From the NCBI RefSeq assembly GCF_001307295.1, contig NZ_CP012700.1, forward strand, positions 4,591,001 through 4,655,000: a stretch of DNA of 64,000 nt, in the 5' to 3' direction. A model generated the notes under the pieces. The model had not been told where the DNA came from and did no database searches. It saw only the letters and a program-made list of their open reading frames with translations. Source of the DNA: Sphingopyxis macrogoltabida. Its GTDB lineage: Bacteria; Pseudomonadota; Alphaproteobacteria; Sphingomonadales; Sphingomonadaceae. Of the stretch, positions 1 to 9,138 are shown in pieces. The position numbers were made by a program, and so were the translations under genes. Numbering within the stretch: position 1 is the first letter of the stretch; every line of letters begins with the position of its first letter.

Positions 1-721
1 CGTTCCATTCCGAGAGGCGCGCAATTCCCAAGCCGCCGAGACATGCGAGGTGCAGTGCCTCCACGCTATTGCTGCTGAAGTGCCCAGCGACTTTCTGCTG
101 TACCGGCTTTCTATCCCGTTCGAAAAACCAGTGTGTCGTCCCGGGGTGCGCGAGGCAATCATGACCAGCCAGCTCCGCAAGGAAGCGCGGCGCGGAATGG
201 CGGCCAAGATACTCCGGCGACGCGTAAAGAAATCTGGGATTGTCCGCGATACGTCTGCCGATCAGGGTGCTGTCGCGGAGCGACCCGGTTCGCAGGGCAA
301 GGTCGATGCCGTTGCCGACGATATCGATAAGGTCGTCGCTGAGGATCAACTCGACGCGCAGGTCAGGGTTCGCGTGCTGGAATTCCGCAAGCATCGGCAG
401 CACGAGCTTGCGGCCGAGGGCGTGTGACGCGGTGACCCGGAGGATCCCCGTTGCTCCTTGCCCGGCAGGCGTGGCGGCGGCGCGCGCCTCGGCTTCCTGT
501 GCTATCATGGCGCGCGCGTGGGGCAGGAACGCTTCGCCCTCCGGCGTGAGCGAAAAGGACCGGGTCGAGCGGTGCGCCAGGCGCGTGCCGAGCTCCGCTT
601 CAAGTGTCGCGAGCCGGCGCGACGCGGCCATGGGCGATAGGCCGAGCCTTCGTCCCGCCGCAGCAAGGCTGCCGTGATCGACGGCTTCGACGAGCACGAG
701 CGTGTCAGCAAGATTGATCAT
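1..721 (-). CDS. LysR-family transcriptional regulator (3' end cut by window edge)
   Basis: Reading leftward from ATG at 721, the first about 60 residues form a LysR winged helix-turn-helix (MINLADTLVLVEAVDHGSLA, then AAGRRLGLSPMAASRRLATLE). The frame stays open to base 1, giving 240 residues against about 300 for the family, so the C-terminus lies outside the window. The last visible residues (GGLGIARLSEW) match the end of the LysR effector-binding domain. The gene is divergent from the MFS transporter at 819, with about 100 bases between them. By the usual LysR arrangement it probably controls that transporter and itself. The effector is unknown. Confidence 0.88.
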   Translation of the reverse strand, partial: MINLADTLVLVEAVDHGSLAAAGRRLGLSPMAASRRLATLEAELGTRLAHRSTRSFSLTPEGEAFLPHARAMIAQEAEARAAATPAGQGATGILRVTASHALGRKLVLPMLAEFQHANPDLRVELILSDDLIDIVGNGIDLALRTGSLRDSTLIGRRIADNPRFLYASPEYLGRHSAPRFLAELAGHDCLAHPGTTHWFFERDRKPVQQKVAGHFSSNSVEALHLACLGGLGIARLSEWN

Positions 722-783
722 ATCGCGAATCGATATACTGCCTCATCATATCAGGGGTATAATAACCCATTTTGACATTATCC

Positions 784-813
784 ATATCCTGCGGACGTTT
801 CCCGGCAGGATAT
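784..813 (+). promoter_or_regulatory. Inverted repeat overlapping the ribosome binding site of the MFS gene
   Basis: ATATCCTGC (784-792) and GCAGGATAT (805-813) are perfect 9-base inverted copies separated by 12 bases. The right arm contains the likely Shine-Dalgarno sequence CAGGA of the gene starting at 819. In RNA the hairpin would hide that site. In DNA it could equally be a regulator operator. Which of the two applies cannot be decided from sequence. Confidence 0.5.
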
Positions 814-818
814 AATCG

Positions 819-2006
819 ATGACTCAGACTATTCTCGAGGTAGAAGCGAGTGGCGTTAGCGGCACCCGGATGCGCGGCCTCGCCTTTTCCATGGCCGTGG
901 CGGCGGGCATCGCCGTTGCCAACATTTATTATAACCAGCCCATGCTCGGCCTGATGGAGGTCGACATACCCGATCGGTTGACCGGCTTGGTGCCCACCGC
1001 GACGCAGCTTGGCTACGCGCTTGGCTTGTTCCTCCTTGTTCCGCTCGGGGATCTGGTCGAGCGTCGGCGGTTGATTCTGATTCAATTCGCCGGGCTCGCC
1101 GTTACGCTTGCCGCAGCGGCGATCGCGCCCGGTCCGCTCTGGCTGATCGCCGCTTCGCTGGCACTCGGCTTCGCCTCGACGGTGGCGCAGCAGATCATCC
1201 CCTTCGCCGCCCATATCGCTTCGCCCGAGCAGCGCGGGAAAATGGTGGGGACCGTCATGTCGGGGCTTCTGTCCGGTATTCTGCTGAGCCGGACGGTCGC
1301 CGGGCTGGTCGCGACCCATGGTGGCTGGCGCGCCATGTTCTGGTTCGCAGTTCCCCTCGCGCTCGCTGCTGGCGGCTGGATGGCGGTACGTCTGCCAAAG
1401 AGCCAGCCCGTGTCGGACCTCAACTATAGGGGCGCGATTGCCTCCTTGGCCGATCTCTGGCGCGATCACCCGCGGCTTCGAAAGGCGGCGATTACGCAAG
1501 CCCTCCTGTTTGCGAGCTTCAGTGCATTCTGGACGGTCCTCGCGTTCAGACTGGCGCAGCCGCAATTCGGCCTCGGTGCGGATGCAGCGGGTCTGTTCGG
1601 TATCGTCGGCGCGGCAGGAATTCTGGCGGCCCCAGCGGCGGGCCATCTGGCCGATCGGAAGGGGCCGCATAAAACGATCGTCGTCAGTGCAATTCTGGTG
1701 CTCCTGTCCTGGGCGGTGTTCGGATTGTGGACTTCGCTCGCGGGATTGGTAGCAGGGGTGTTGCTGCTCGACCTCGCGGTGCAGGCCGCGCTGATTTCCA
1801 ACCAGCATATCGTCTATGGTCTCGCCCCCGAAGCGCGGGCCCGGCTCAACACTCTGTTCATGGGGACCATGTTCTTCGGCGGCGCGGCGGGATCGGCGCT
1901 CTCCAGCCAGCTCTGGGCGCCATGGGGATGGTCGGCCGTCGTGTGCCTGGGGGCGAGCTTCGCCGCTCTTGCTGTCACGCTGCAACTGTTTCGGCCGCGC
2001 AAATGA
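819..2006 (+). CDS. MFS transporter, AraJ-like drug/sugar efflux type
   Basis: A 395-residue protein with about 12 hydrophobic segments, typical of a 12-helix inner-membrane major facilitator. The early motif [12 protein letters not shown] and the first cytoplasmic loop ([11 protein letters not shown]) fit the COG2814/AraJ-type drug:proton antiporters. ATG at 819 is preceded by CAGGA at 806-810. A hairpin covers that site. The divergent LysR gene is the probable regulator. Substrate is unknown, and export of a small toxic compound is the family default. Confidence 0.85.
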   Translation: MTQTILEVEASGVSGTRMRGLAFSMAVAAGIAVANIYYNQPMLGLMEVDIPDRLTGLVPTATQLGYALGLFLLVPLGDLVERRRLILIQFAGLAVTLAAAAIAPGPLWLIAASLALGFASTVAQQIIPFAAHIASPEQRGKMVGTVMSGLLSGILLSRTVAGLVATHGGWRAMFWFAVPLALAAGGWMAVRLPKSQPVSDLNYRGAIASLADLWRDHPRLRKAAITQALLFASFSAFWTVLAFRLAQPQFGLGADAAGLFGIVGAAGILAAPAAGHLADRKGPHKTIVVSAILVLLSWAVFGLWTSLAGLVAGVLLLDLAVQAALISNQHIVYGLAPEARARLNTLFMGTMFFGGAAGSALSSQLWAPWGWSAVVCLGASFAALAVTLQLFRPRK

Positions 2007-2009
2007 CGA

Positions 2010-3368
2010 TCACAGTTTGAGCATCGCCTCGGCGCCGACCATATGGATCGTGCACGCTGGGCCGGTGTCGCGGATATAGGAACCAGGACGAAAGGCCGAG
2101 AGCGAGACGGCGAAGGACAGGAGCGCGCTGGCCTGCCAACCCGCCGAAATCTCGATCTGGTCGCCGATATGGCGCGCGCCGCTGCCTCCAGCGGCACGGA
2201 TGAGGCTGCCCGGGATGTCGTAGATGCCGTCGCCGCGGCTTTCGCGCCAGAAGCGCGCGGCGACGAGTTCGACCGTCACGCCCTTGCCGAGGTCGAAATC
2301 GACGCTGGGATGGACGTTCACGATATTGCGCGGACCGATCGGCGAGAGTTCGCCGAAATATTTGCCCTTGGGAAAGAGTGCGTTGAAGGTGCCGAGCTTG
2401 CTGTCGCCGGGATCGCGGTCGCCGCTCGCGATATTGGCACGGAGGCGAAGGCGCGGCTTGAGCGGCGCCCCGGGGAAGCTCCACGCGGTCTCGGTCGCGA
2501 GCGACCAGGCGCGGATCGGATCGCCATGGAAATGGCCACGCTGGAGCATCGCCTCCCAGTTCCAGCCGAGGTCGCCGCGCTTGCCGAAGAAGCGCAGCCC
2601 GAATGTGTCGCGCGCCTCATGTCCGGTGCGGCCGCCGAAGCGCGCCCTTTCATTCGTATATCCCAGCCAATAGGCGTCGATCCCGATGCCGTCGACCGGC
2701 GTGACGGTCGCATAAAGCCCGTCGAGCCGCCGCGTCTTCGACGTGCGGTCGTCGAAATCGCCGGTACCGATCGCGACGGGACGCAGGTGGAATGCGTCGA
2801 CCCGCACCGGGCCGATATCTGCGATCGCGCGCGCGCCGTCGAATGCCTGCGGAATATTGGGACCATAGCGAATGCCGACGAGCCGCTCCGACCCCAGCGC
2901 GACGAGTTCGCGCCCGCCGCGCAGCGTCAGGCTGTCGGCCCCGCTCAGCGGGACACGGACATCGGCAAAGCCCTGTAACAGGTCGATCCCCGTTTCGTCG
3001 GCGGGGCCCTTTCCCGCGCCGACACCGCGAGCATAGCCGGCGATGCCTTGCACGAAGACGCGCGCGGGACCCGCGTGCAGATCGGCGTGCGGCAGGACGC
3101 GCAGCCACAGATAGCCGTCGTCGGGGGCCGGCGGATCGCCCCAGAGATTGTCGTCGAACCCCTCAAAGCGCACCCGCGCCTCGCCGCCCAGCGTCAGATA
3201 GGCCGATCCGTCCTTGGTGAGCGGGATATATTTGGCCTGGCGCCATCCTTCGCGTGTCGCATCGCGCACCACCGACCAATCCTCGTCATAGCGCAAATTG
3301 GTTTGCGCCACCTCCTGCGCCTGCGCCGCGAGGGGTAGCAGCGTGGCAAGCAGGGCCAGGATACGCAT
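2010..3368 (-). CDS. Alginate-export-family outer-membrane beta-barrel protein
   Basis: 452 residues with an N-terminal signal peptide (MRILALLATLLPLAAQAQ). The alternating aromatic/polar strands that follow are typical of outer-membrane barrels. Segments such as LTLGGEARVRFEGFDDNLWG, LRGGRELVALGSERLVGIR and the motif FDGARA resemble the Alginate_exp family (PF13372). Members of that family in organisms that make no alginate serve as porins in catabolic operons. It is the last gene of the leftward operon that begins at 9,138, two bases after the broken MFS gene. An uptake or efflux channel is inferred. Confidence 0.78.
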   Translation of the reverse strand: MRILALLATLLPLAAQAQEVAQTNLRYDEDWSVVRDATREGWRQAKYIPLTKDGSAYLTLGGEARVRFEGFDDNLWGDPPAPDDGYLWLRVLPHADLHAGPARVFVQGIAGYARGVGAGKGPADETGIDLLQGFADVRVPLSGADSLTLRGGRELVALGSERLVGIRYGPNIPQAFDGARAIADIGPVRVDAFHLRPVAIGTGDFDDRTSKTRRLDGLYATVTPVDGIGIDAYWLGYTNERARFGGRTGHEARDTFGLRFFGKRGDLGWNWEAMLQRGHFHGDPIRAWSLATETAWSFPGAPLKPRLRLRANIASGDRDPGDSKLGTFNALFPKGKYFGELSPIGPRNIVNVHPSVDFDLGKGVTVELVAARFWRESRGDGIYDIPGSLIRAAGGSGARHIGDQIEISAGWQASALLSFAVSLSAFRPGSYIRDTGPACTIHMVGAEAMLKL

Positions 3369-3370
3369 CG

Positions 3371-4963
3371 TCAGCGGCGGGTGACGAAGTGGCGCACGAC
3401 CGGCGGCTTATCGTCCGTCTGGAAGGCGCGCAGCGCCTCCTGCTGCACGCGATCCGCATTGGTCACGCGGTCGTGCTGACGCAGATGTTCGAGCCAGCTT
3501 TCGACCGTGAAGCTTTCAATCACCGTGCCGGGGACCGACGTATCCTCATAGACGCCCCAATGGATCGCGCCGTCGCGGCGGCGGATGCGGCGCATCGCCT
3601 GCATTGCGGCAAAGAAGTCGGGCACCTTCGCGGGGTCGATGCGATATTCGATCGTCACCAGCACCGGCCCGCTGTCATGCTCCACCGTGCCGTCGACCAG
3701 CGGGGCGGGCCAGTGCGCCGACGGGGCGAGGTCGAGCGTGCTCGCCCGGCCGAGCGGATAGCGCCATGCAAGGACGATCGCGGCGACGATGAGCAGAGCG
3801 GCGGCGGCGAGCAGCGTCGAGGGAACACCGATGCGCGATGCGACCGATCCCCACAGTGCCGATCCCCCGGCCATCGATCCCTGAAAGACCAGCAGATAGA
3901 TGGCGAGCGCGCGCGCCTTGACCTAGCCGGGCGAGGTCGCCTGCGCGCCGCCGTTGAGCGAGGCCATCATCGCGATCCATGCAAGCCCGCCAACGAACAA
4001 GGCTGCGGATGCGGTCCAGAAGCCGCTTGCCAGCGAAAGAGCCGCCATCGCTGTGGCGAGCAGGATCGACGCGGCGAGCGTGATCATATTGGCGCTTATC
4101 CGTCCGCGCAGACGGGGCATCAGGATCGCGCCGCTGATCGCGCCGATCCCCATGAAGGTCAGGAGGCCGCCATAGCCCGCCGGCCCCAGTCCCAGGTCGC
4201 GGCGCGCGATGATCGGCAGCAGTGCCCAGAGCCCGCTGGCGAAGAGGAAGAAACCCACCGAGCGGATGAGCACGACCTGCAGTTCGGGCGCGCGCATCGC
4301 ATAGCGCAGCCCGGCGCGCATCGCACCGACCATATGCTCGGCGGGCAGATGGCGTTCGGTTGCGGTCCGGCGCCAGCGGACCAGCACGGCGATGACGCCG
4401 ATTACCGACAGCGCGTTGACCGCGAAGACAGCGGCCGGACCCGACGCGGCGATGATGACGCCGCCCAGCGCGGGGCCGATTGCGCGGGCGATGTTGACGC
4501 CCAGCGAGTTGAGCGCGACCGCCTGTTGCAGCGCTTTCGGCGGTACCAGTTCGGGCACGATCGCCTGAAAGGCGGGGGCGGAAAAGGCGGCCCCGACCGC
4601 GATCAGCGCGGTGAAGACCAACAGCACCCAAGCGGTTGTCAGGCCGGCCAGCGTGATCGCGGCCAGCCCGGCGGCGCCGATCAGGCCGAAAAGCTGTGCA
4701 CCGATCAGCAGGCGGCGGCGGTCGACGATGTCGGCCAGCGCACCGGCGGGCAGCGCCAGCGCGAACATCGGAAAGGTCGTCGCGGCCTGGACCAGCGCGA
4801 CCATCAACGGGTCGGGCGACAGCGAGGTCATCAGCCAGCCCGCGCCGACGTCGTGCATCCAGGTGCCGACGTTCGATACGATCGTCGCGATCCACAGGGC
4901 GCGGAACATCGGGCTGGCGAGCGGGCGTTCTGCAGCGGCGGTCCCAACGGTTGACGCGGTCAT
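3371..4963 (-). pseudogene. MFS_3-type transporter interrupted by one in-frame amber codon
   Basis: Read through, the frame gives a 530-residue EntS/MFS_3-like transporter. It has 12 membrane segments, starting MTASTVGTAAAERPLASPMF, plus a C-terminal soluble ferredoxin-like tail of about 100 residues (VTIEYRIDPAKVPDFFAAM). The stop at 3,923-3,925 (TAG on the minus strand) lies in frame between ATSPG and VKARALAIYLLVFQGSMAGG. Relatives usually have Trp there, so a single TGG to TAG change explains it. ATG at 4,963 overlaps the DoxX stop codon by four bases. The gene may be truly broken, read by suppression, or the base may be a sequencing error. Confidence 0.8.
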
Positions 4964-5370
4964 GCCTTGCGCTCCTGCAGTACGGCCGCGAGCATCAGGC
5001 CGCCGATCAGCCCGACATGTTCGAGGAAAGTGTTGCGTTCGTGGAAGCGCGCCATCGGGTCGGCGACCTGCCAGAAGGGATGCGCGACCAGTGTCGCCGC
5101 GGCGGTGAACACGCCGAGCGCTCCCGCGCCGAGCCACGCCTGACGGCCGAGGATGACGAGGAGCGAGCCGCCGATCTGAACCGCGATGGTCAGCGTGACG
5201 ACGAGCGCAGCGGGCTCAAGGCCGAAATGCCGCGCTTCGCCGAGCGCGCCGCCCATGTCGAACAGCTTGGCGACGCCGCTGCTCCAATAGGGGAGAGTGA
5301 GCAGTGCCGCGGCGAGGGTCAATAAACCATTGTTGCCGAGCAGGCGGGCGATAGGGGCAGGGGTTTTCAT
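4960..5370 (-). CDS. DoxX-family small membrane protein
   Basis: 136 residues with four hydrophobic helices. The first carries LPYWSSGVAKLFDMGGALGE, the DoxX signature region, and a later loop reads MARFHERNTFLEHVGLIGG. DoxX proteins are small inner-membrane proteins linked to redox or thiol balance and often accompany catabolic genes. The stop codon overlaps the ATG of the following transporter (ATGA, 4,960-4,963), which indicates coupled translation. The amidohydrolase ends three bases upstream. Biochemical role is unknown. Confidence 0.82.
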   Translation of the reverse strand: MKTPAPIARLLGNNGLLTLAAALLTLPYWSSGVAKLFDMGGALGEARHFGLEPAALVVTLTIAVQIGGSLLVILGRQAWLGAGALGVFTAAATLVAHPFWQVADPMARFHERNTFLEHVGLIGGLMLAAVLQERKA

Positions 5371-5373
5371 CGT

Positions 5374-7305
5374 TCAGACCGCCCAGCAGCCGCAGCCGAA
5401 GGCGCCCCAGAAGCTCTGGACGTCGGCGGCCGGCACGTTGGCGCCGAGAGCCGCGGCATGGTCGTGGCCATGGACGTTGCAGGATGAAGCGCAGCCACAG
5501 GCGGCCGCCATATTTTGCGCGCCTTCGGGCCGGCGATAATGGCCGCCAAAGGTCGCGACCGGCGACCAGTCGGGCATCGGCTTGGGCAGTGCAGGGGCGA
5601 GGGGGCCATAATCGCCCTCGCCATATACGACCTTGCCGCCGAGGATGGTCAGCACCGAACGCAGATGCACGATCTCGCTTTCGGCAACGCCGAAATAATC
5701 GCCCGACAGCAACGCCAGATCGGCAAGCTGGCCGGCCTCGATCTGTCCCTTCTTGCCGACCTCGTTCGAGAACCATGTGTTCTTTTCGGTCCACAGCCGC
5801 AACGCAGTTTCGCGGTCGAGGCGATTGCGCACCGGATAGAGCGTCGTGCCGCCCAGCGTCTTGCCCGTGACGAGCCACGACAGGGAGACCCAGGGGTTGT
5901 AGCTCGCGACGCGCGTCGCGTCGGTCCCCGCGCCGACGGGGATGCCGGCCTCCATCATCTGCTTGATTGGCGGGGTCGCCTCGGCGGCCTTGGCGCCATA
6001 GCGTTCGATGAAATATTCGCCCTGAAACATCATCCGGTGCTGCACCGCGATGCCGCCGCCCAATGCCGCGATGCGGTCGATGTTACGCTCGCTGATCGTC
6101 TCGGCATGGTCGAAGAACCAGTTGAGGCCCTGTAGCGGGATGTCGCGGTTCACCTTCTCGAACACGTCGAGTGCGCGGCCGATCGTCTGGTCATAGGTCG
6201 CGTGGAGCCGCCAAGGCCACTTCCGTTCGGCGAGCAGTCGCACCACGGGTTCAAGGTCACTTTCCATTTTCGCCGGCATGTCGGGGCGTTCTACGCGGAA
6301 ATCCTCGAAGTCCGCAGCCGAATAGACGAGCATCTCGCCCGCGCCATTGTGGCGATAGGTGTCGTCGCCGTCGCCGGGCTTTACTTGGCTGGACCAGGTC
6401 GCGAAATCCTTGAGCTCCTCCTTAGGTTTTTGCGTAAAGAGGTTGTACGCGATGCGCAGCGTCATCTCGCCGTCCTGATGGAGCTTCTCGATGATCTGAT
6501 AATCGTCGGGATAATTCTGGAAGCCGCCGCCGGCGTCGATCACGCTGGTGACGCCGAGCGAATTGAGCTCGCGCATGAAATGCTTCGTCGAATTGACCTG
6601 ATAATCCTCGGGGAGCTTCGGGCCCTTGGCCAGCGTCGCATAGAGGATCGTCGCATTGGGCTGCGCCAGCAGCAGACCCGTCGGGTTGCCCGCGGCGTCG
6701 CGGACGATTTCGCCACCCGGCGGGTTGGGCGTGTCCTTGGTATAGCCGACGGCGCGAAGCGCGGCGGCATTGAGCAGCGCGCGGTCGTAAAGGTGGAGGA
6801 TGAACACCGGCGTATCGGGCGCGGCGGCGTTGATCTCGTCGAGCGTCGGCAGGCGCTTTTCGGCGAACTGATGCTCGGTAAAGCCGCCCACGACGCGTAC
6901 CCATTGCGGGGGAGGGGTGTTGGCGGCTTGGCGTTTGAGCATAGCCATCGCGTCGGCGAGGCTCGGTACACCGTCCCAGCGCAGCTCCATATTATAGTTC
7001 AGTCCGCCGCGGATAACGTGGATGTGACTGTCGATCAGCCCCGGGATCAGGCGGCGGCCCTTCGCGTCGATGACCGCCGCATCGGGGCCGGCGGCGGCGC
7101 GGACCGCCTGCTCGCTGCCGACGCTCAGGAATTTGCCGTCGCGGATCGCGACCGCTTCCGCGACCGGATTGGCCTTGTCGAGCGTGGTCACCTTGGCGTT
7201 GACGATGACGAGATCGGGCTGGGTCATGGCGAGGCTTTCCGTGGCGGTGAGAAGGGCGGTGGTGGCGGCGCCGGCAAGCGCCTGGCGGCGGGTGATGGGG
7301 TTCAT
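5374..7305 (-). CDS. Tat-exported amidohydrolase (YtcJ/Amidohydro_3 type) with Cys-rich tail
   Basis: 643 residues. Arg-Arg at 6-7 followed by QALAGAATTALLTA gives a twin-arginine signal, so it is probably periplasmic. The metal-binding HxH of the TIM-barrel hydrolases is at residues 93 and 95 (LIDSHIHVI). The body matches YtcJ-like Amidohydro_3 enzymes, which cleave C-N bonds in unknown amides. The last about 45 residues are odd: they carry six Cys and two His in CGCASSC, HGHDH and FGCGCWAV, absent from ordinary family members. It overlaps the XapX gene by four bases. The substrate is probably processed together with the two downstream-named hydrolases of this operon. Confidence 0.83.
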   Translation of the reverse strand: MNPITRRQALAGAATTALLTATESLAMTQPDLVIVNAKVTTLDKANPVAEAVAIRDGKFLSVGSEQAVRAAAGPDAAVIDAKGRRLIPGLIDSHIHVIRGGLNYNMELRWDGVPSLADAMAMLKRQAANTPPPQWVRVVGGFTEHQFAEKRLPTLDEINAAAPDTPVFILHLYDRALLNAAALRAVGYTKDTPNPPGGEIVRDAAGNPTGLLLAQPNATILYATLAKGPKLPEDYQVNSTKHFMRELNSLGVTSVIDAGGGFQNYPDDYQIIEKLHQDGEMTLRIAYNLFTQKPKEELKDFATWSSQVKPGDGDDTYRHNGAGEMLVYSAADFEDFRVERPDMPAKMESDLEPVVRLLAERKWPWRLHATYDQTIGRALDVFEKVNRDIPLQGLNWFFDHAETISERNIDRIAALGGGIAVQHRMMFQGEYFIERYGAKAAEATPPIKQMMEAGIPVGAGTDATRVASYNPWVSLSWLVTGKTLGGTTLYPVRNRLDRETALRLWTEKNTWFSNEVGKKGQIEAGQLADLALLSGDYFGVAESEIVHLRSVLTILGGKVVYGEGDYGPLAPALPKPMPDWSPVATFGGHYRRPEGAQNMAAACGCASSCNVHGHDHAAALGANVPAADVQSFWGAFGCGCWAV

Positions 7306-7550
7306 GCGTCATTCTCCTGGCGCGGGGACGGCGTGCCCAGAATTTGGGGGGCGCAATCCTCGCGGACGAAGCGGACAAGCTCGGTGCGGTCGGCAAACCG
7401 CTTAGCGAGGGGTATGAATTGCTCGCCGAGCAGGATCCCCGCGAGGCCGACGAGCGCGACGACCGGAGGGGCGGGAGAACGGACGCCGAGCAGGCTGTAG
7501 ACAAGGCCGGCGAGCAGTCCGGCGCCCAGCGAGACGAGGTAGATTTTCAT
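7302..7550 (-). CDS. XapX-domain small membrane protein (DUF1427)
   Basis: 82 residues, two hydrophobic helices (MKIYLVSLGAGLLAGLVYSL and APPVVALVGLAGILLGEQFI) linked by the short loop GVRSP. This is the layout of the XapX domain. These small inner-membrane proteins have no known biochemical role and often sit beside hydrolase genes. Its stop codon overlaps the start of the amidohydrolase (ATGA). The charged C-terminal 35 residues are likely cytoplasmic. Confidence 0.8.
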   Translation of the reverse strand: MKIYLVSLGAGLLAGLVYSLLGVRSPAPPVVALVGLAGILLGEQFIPLAKRFADRTELVRFVREDCAPQILGTPSPRQENDA

Positions 7551-7574
7551 GGGTCCGTTCTCCCTCTTTATGCC

Positions 7575-8414
7575 TCAGGCCTGCACGAAGGCGAGCAGGT
7601 CGGGGTTGATGACGTCGGCGTTGACGGTCAGCATGCCATGGCTGAAGCCCTCGTAGATCTTCAGCGTCGCGTTCGGCAGGATTTCGGCCTGCAGCACGCC
7701 GGCATTCTTGTACGGCACGACCTGGTCGTCGTCGCCGTGCAGGACGAGCGTAGGCACGCTGATCGCCTTCAAATCATCGGTTTGGTCGGTTTCCGAAAAG
7801 GCTTTCACCCCGTCATAATGCGCCTTGGCGCTGCCCATCATGCCCTGGCGCCACCAATTGTCGATGACTGCGGGAATGACATTCGCTCCGTCACGATTGA
7901 AGCCGTAGAAGGGGCCCGAGGGCAGGTCGCGAAAGAATTTCGAGCGGTTGGCGGCGAGGTCGCCGCGGATGCCGTCGAACACTTCGATCGGAAGGCCGCC
8001 GGGATAGCGGTCGGTCTTCAGCATGATCGGCGGCACCGCCGAGACGAGAACCGCCTTGGCGACGCGGCCCTGCGGAATGCCGTAGCGGGCGACATAGGCT
8101 GCGACTTCGCCGCCGCCGGTCGAGTGACCGATATGGATCGCATTCTTGAGGTCGAGATGCTCCATGACGGCCGCGGCGTCTGCTGCATAATGGTCCATGT
8201 CGTGGCCGCCGCTCACCTGTGCCGAACGACCATGGCCGCGGCGGTCGTGTGCGACGACACGGTAGCCGTTGGCGAGGAAGAAGAGCATCTGGATGTCCCA
8301 GTCGTCCGACGACAGCGGCCAGCCGTGGTGGAAGACGATCGGCTGGGCGTCCTTGGGCCCCCAGTCCTTGTAGAAGATTTCGACGCCGTCCTTGGTGGTC
8401 ACATAGCTCATCAT
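7575..8414 (-). CDS. Alpha/beta hydrolase, non-heme chloroperoxidase/arylesterase type
   Basis: 279 residues with the alpha/beta-hydrolase order: oxyanion strand FHHGWPL (28-34), nucleophile elbow GHSTGG with Ser98, acid in LHGDDDQVVP and His in FSHGML. High resemblance to the cofactor-free chloroperoxidase/esterase group. ATG 8,414 is chosen because AAAGGA precedes it at good spacing, and a second ATG follows at once (8,411). An upstream extension to 8,519 would run into the neighbour gene and the terminator. It is separated from the isochorismatase-like gene by a terminator hairpin. Confidence 0.88.
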   Translation of the reverse strand: MMSYVTTKDGVEIFYKDWGPKDAQPIVFHHGWPLSSDDWDIQMLFFLANGYRVVAHDRRGHGRSAQVSGGHDMDHYAADAAAVMEHLDLKNAIHIGHSTGGGEVAAYVARYGIPQGRVAKAVLVSAVPPIMLKTDRYPGGLPIEVFDGIRGDLAANRSKFFRDLPSGPFYGFNRDGANVIPAVIDNWWRQGMMGSAKAHYDGVKAFSETDQTDDLKAISVPTLVLHGDDDQVVPYKNAGVLQAEILPNATLKIYEGFSHGMLTVNADVINPDLLAFVQA

Positions 8415-8435
8415 GAAAATCCTTTCGATTGGCAG

Positions 8436-8467
8436 GAAAAAAGGCCGGATGTGATACCCTCCGGCCT
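8436..8467 (-). terminator. Rho-independent terminator between two hydrolase genes
   Basis: On the minus strand AGGCCGGA pairs with TCCGGCCT (arms 8,442-8,449 and 8,460-8,467) around a 10-base loop and is followed by six T. It lies just after the stop codon of the isochorismatase-like gene and ahead of the alpha/beta hydrolase. It may therefore lower expression of the later operon genes, or mark a separate transcription unit. Confidence 0.75.
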
Positions 8468-8478
8468 GGTGGGCAAAA

Positions 8479-9138
8479 TCAGTGGCCGCCCTCGGAAGCG
8501 CCGAACATCGTCTTGGCATAGGTGATGCCGAGGCCGTAGGCGCCGCCCCACTTGCGGGCGATGCCGGTGGTCAGGTCGTAGGTTTCGGCGCGCGCCCAGT
8601 CCCGCTGCAGTTCGAGCAGATACTGCAGTGAGGTGATGGGCTTCGCTCCGGCCTGCACCATGCGTTCGACAGCGCGCTCATGCGCTTCGGTCGAAATGTC
8701 GCCGCTGGCATCGGTGATGACATAGGCTTCATAGCCCTGTTCGAGCGCCGAGAGCACGGGACCAACAATGCAGACCGAGGTCCACAGGCCGGCGAACACG
8801 AGCCGTTCCTTGCCGATCCGATTGACCTCTTCGATGACCGCGGCGTCTTCCCATGTATTCATGCTCGTGCGATCGAGCAGCTTCTGGCTGGGGAAGGCTT
8901 CAGTGATCTCGTCGAACATCGGACCCGAGAAACTCTTCTCGGCGACCGTGGTCAGGATGGTCGGGACGTTGAAGCCGGCGGCGCCATTGGCGACGAGCGC
9001 AGCGTTGTTGCGAAGCAGTTCGGCGGGGATCGACTTGGTGGCGAAGGCCATCTGCGATTGGAAATCGATAAGGACCAGCGCATGGTTGCTGGGATCCAGC
9101 AGCGCTTTGGCGGGGGTCGGGGTGGCTTTGATCGACAT
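8479..9138 (-). CDS. Isochorismatase-family cysteine hydrolase (YcaC-like)
   Basis: 219 residues with the isochorismatase fold. Catalytic Asp25 lies in ALVLIDFQSQM and the nucleophile Cys123 in FAGLWTSVCIVGPVLSALEQ, with the usual non-prolyl cis bond region before it. Closest style is the YcaC-like group of unknown natural substrate. Some homologues hydrolyse amides or N-carbamoyl compounds. It is the first gene of the leftward operon, which fits hydrolysis of an amide or ester with the two other hydrolases. The promoter region to the right is AT-rich. Confidence 0.86.
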   Translation of the reverse strand: MSIKATPTPAKALLDPSNHALVLIDFQSQMAFATKSIPAELLRNNAALVANGAAGFNVPTILTTVAEKSFSGPMFDEITEAFPSQKLLDRTSMNTWEDAAVIEEVNRIGKERLVFAGLWTSVCIVGPVLSALEQGYEAYVITDASGDISTEAHERAVERMVQAGAKPITSLQYLLELQRDWARAETYDLTTGIARKWGGAYGLGITYAKTMFGASEGGH

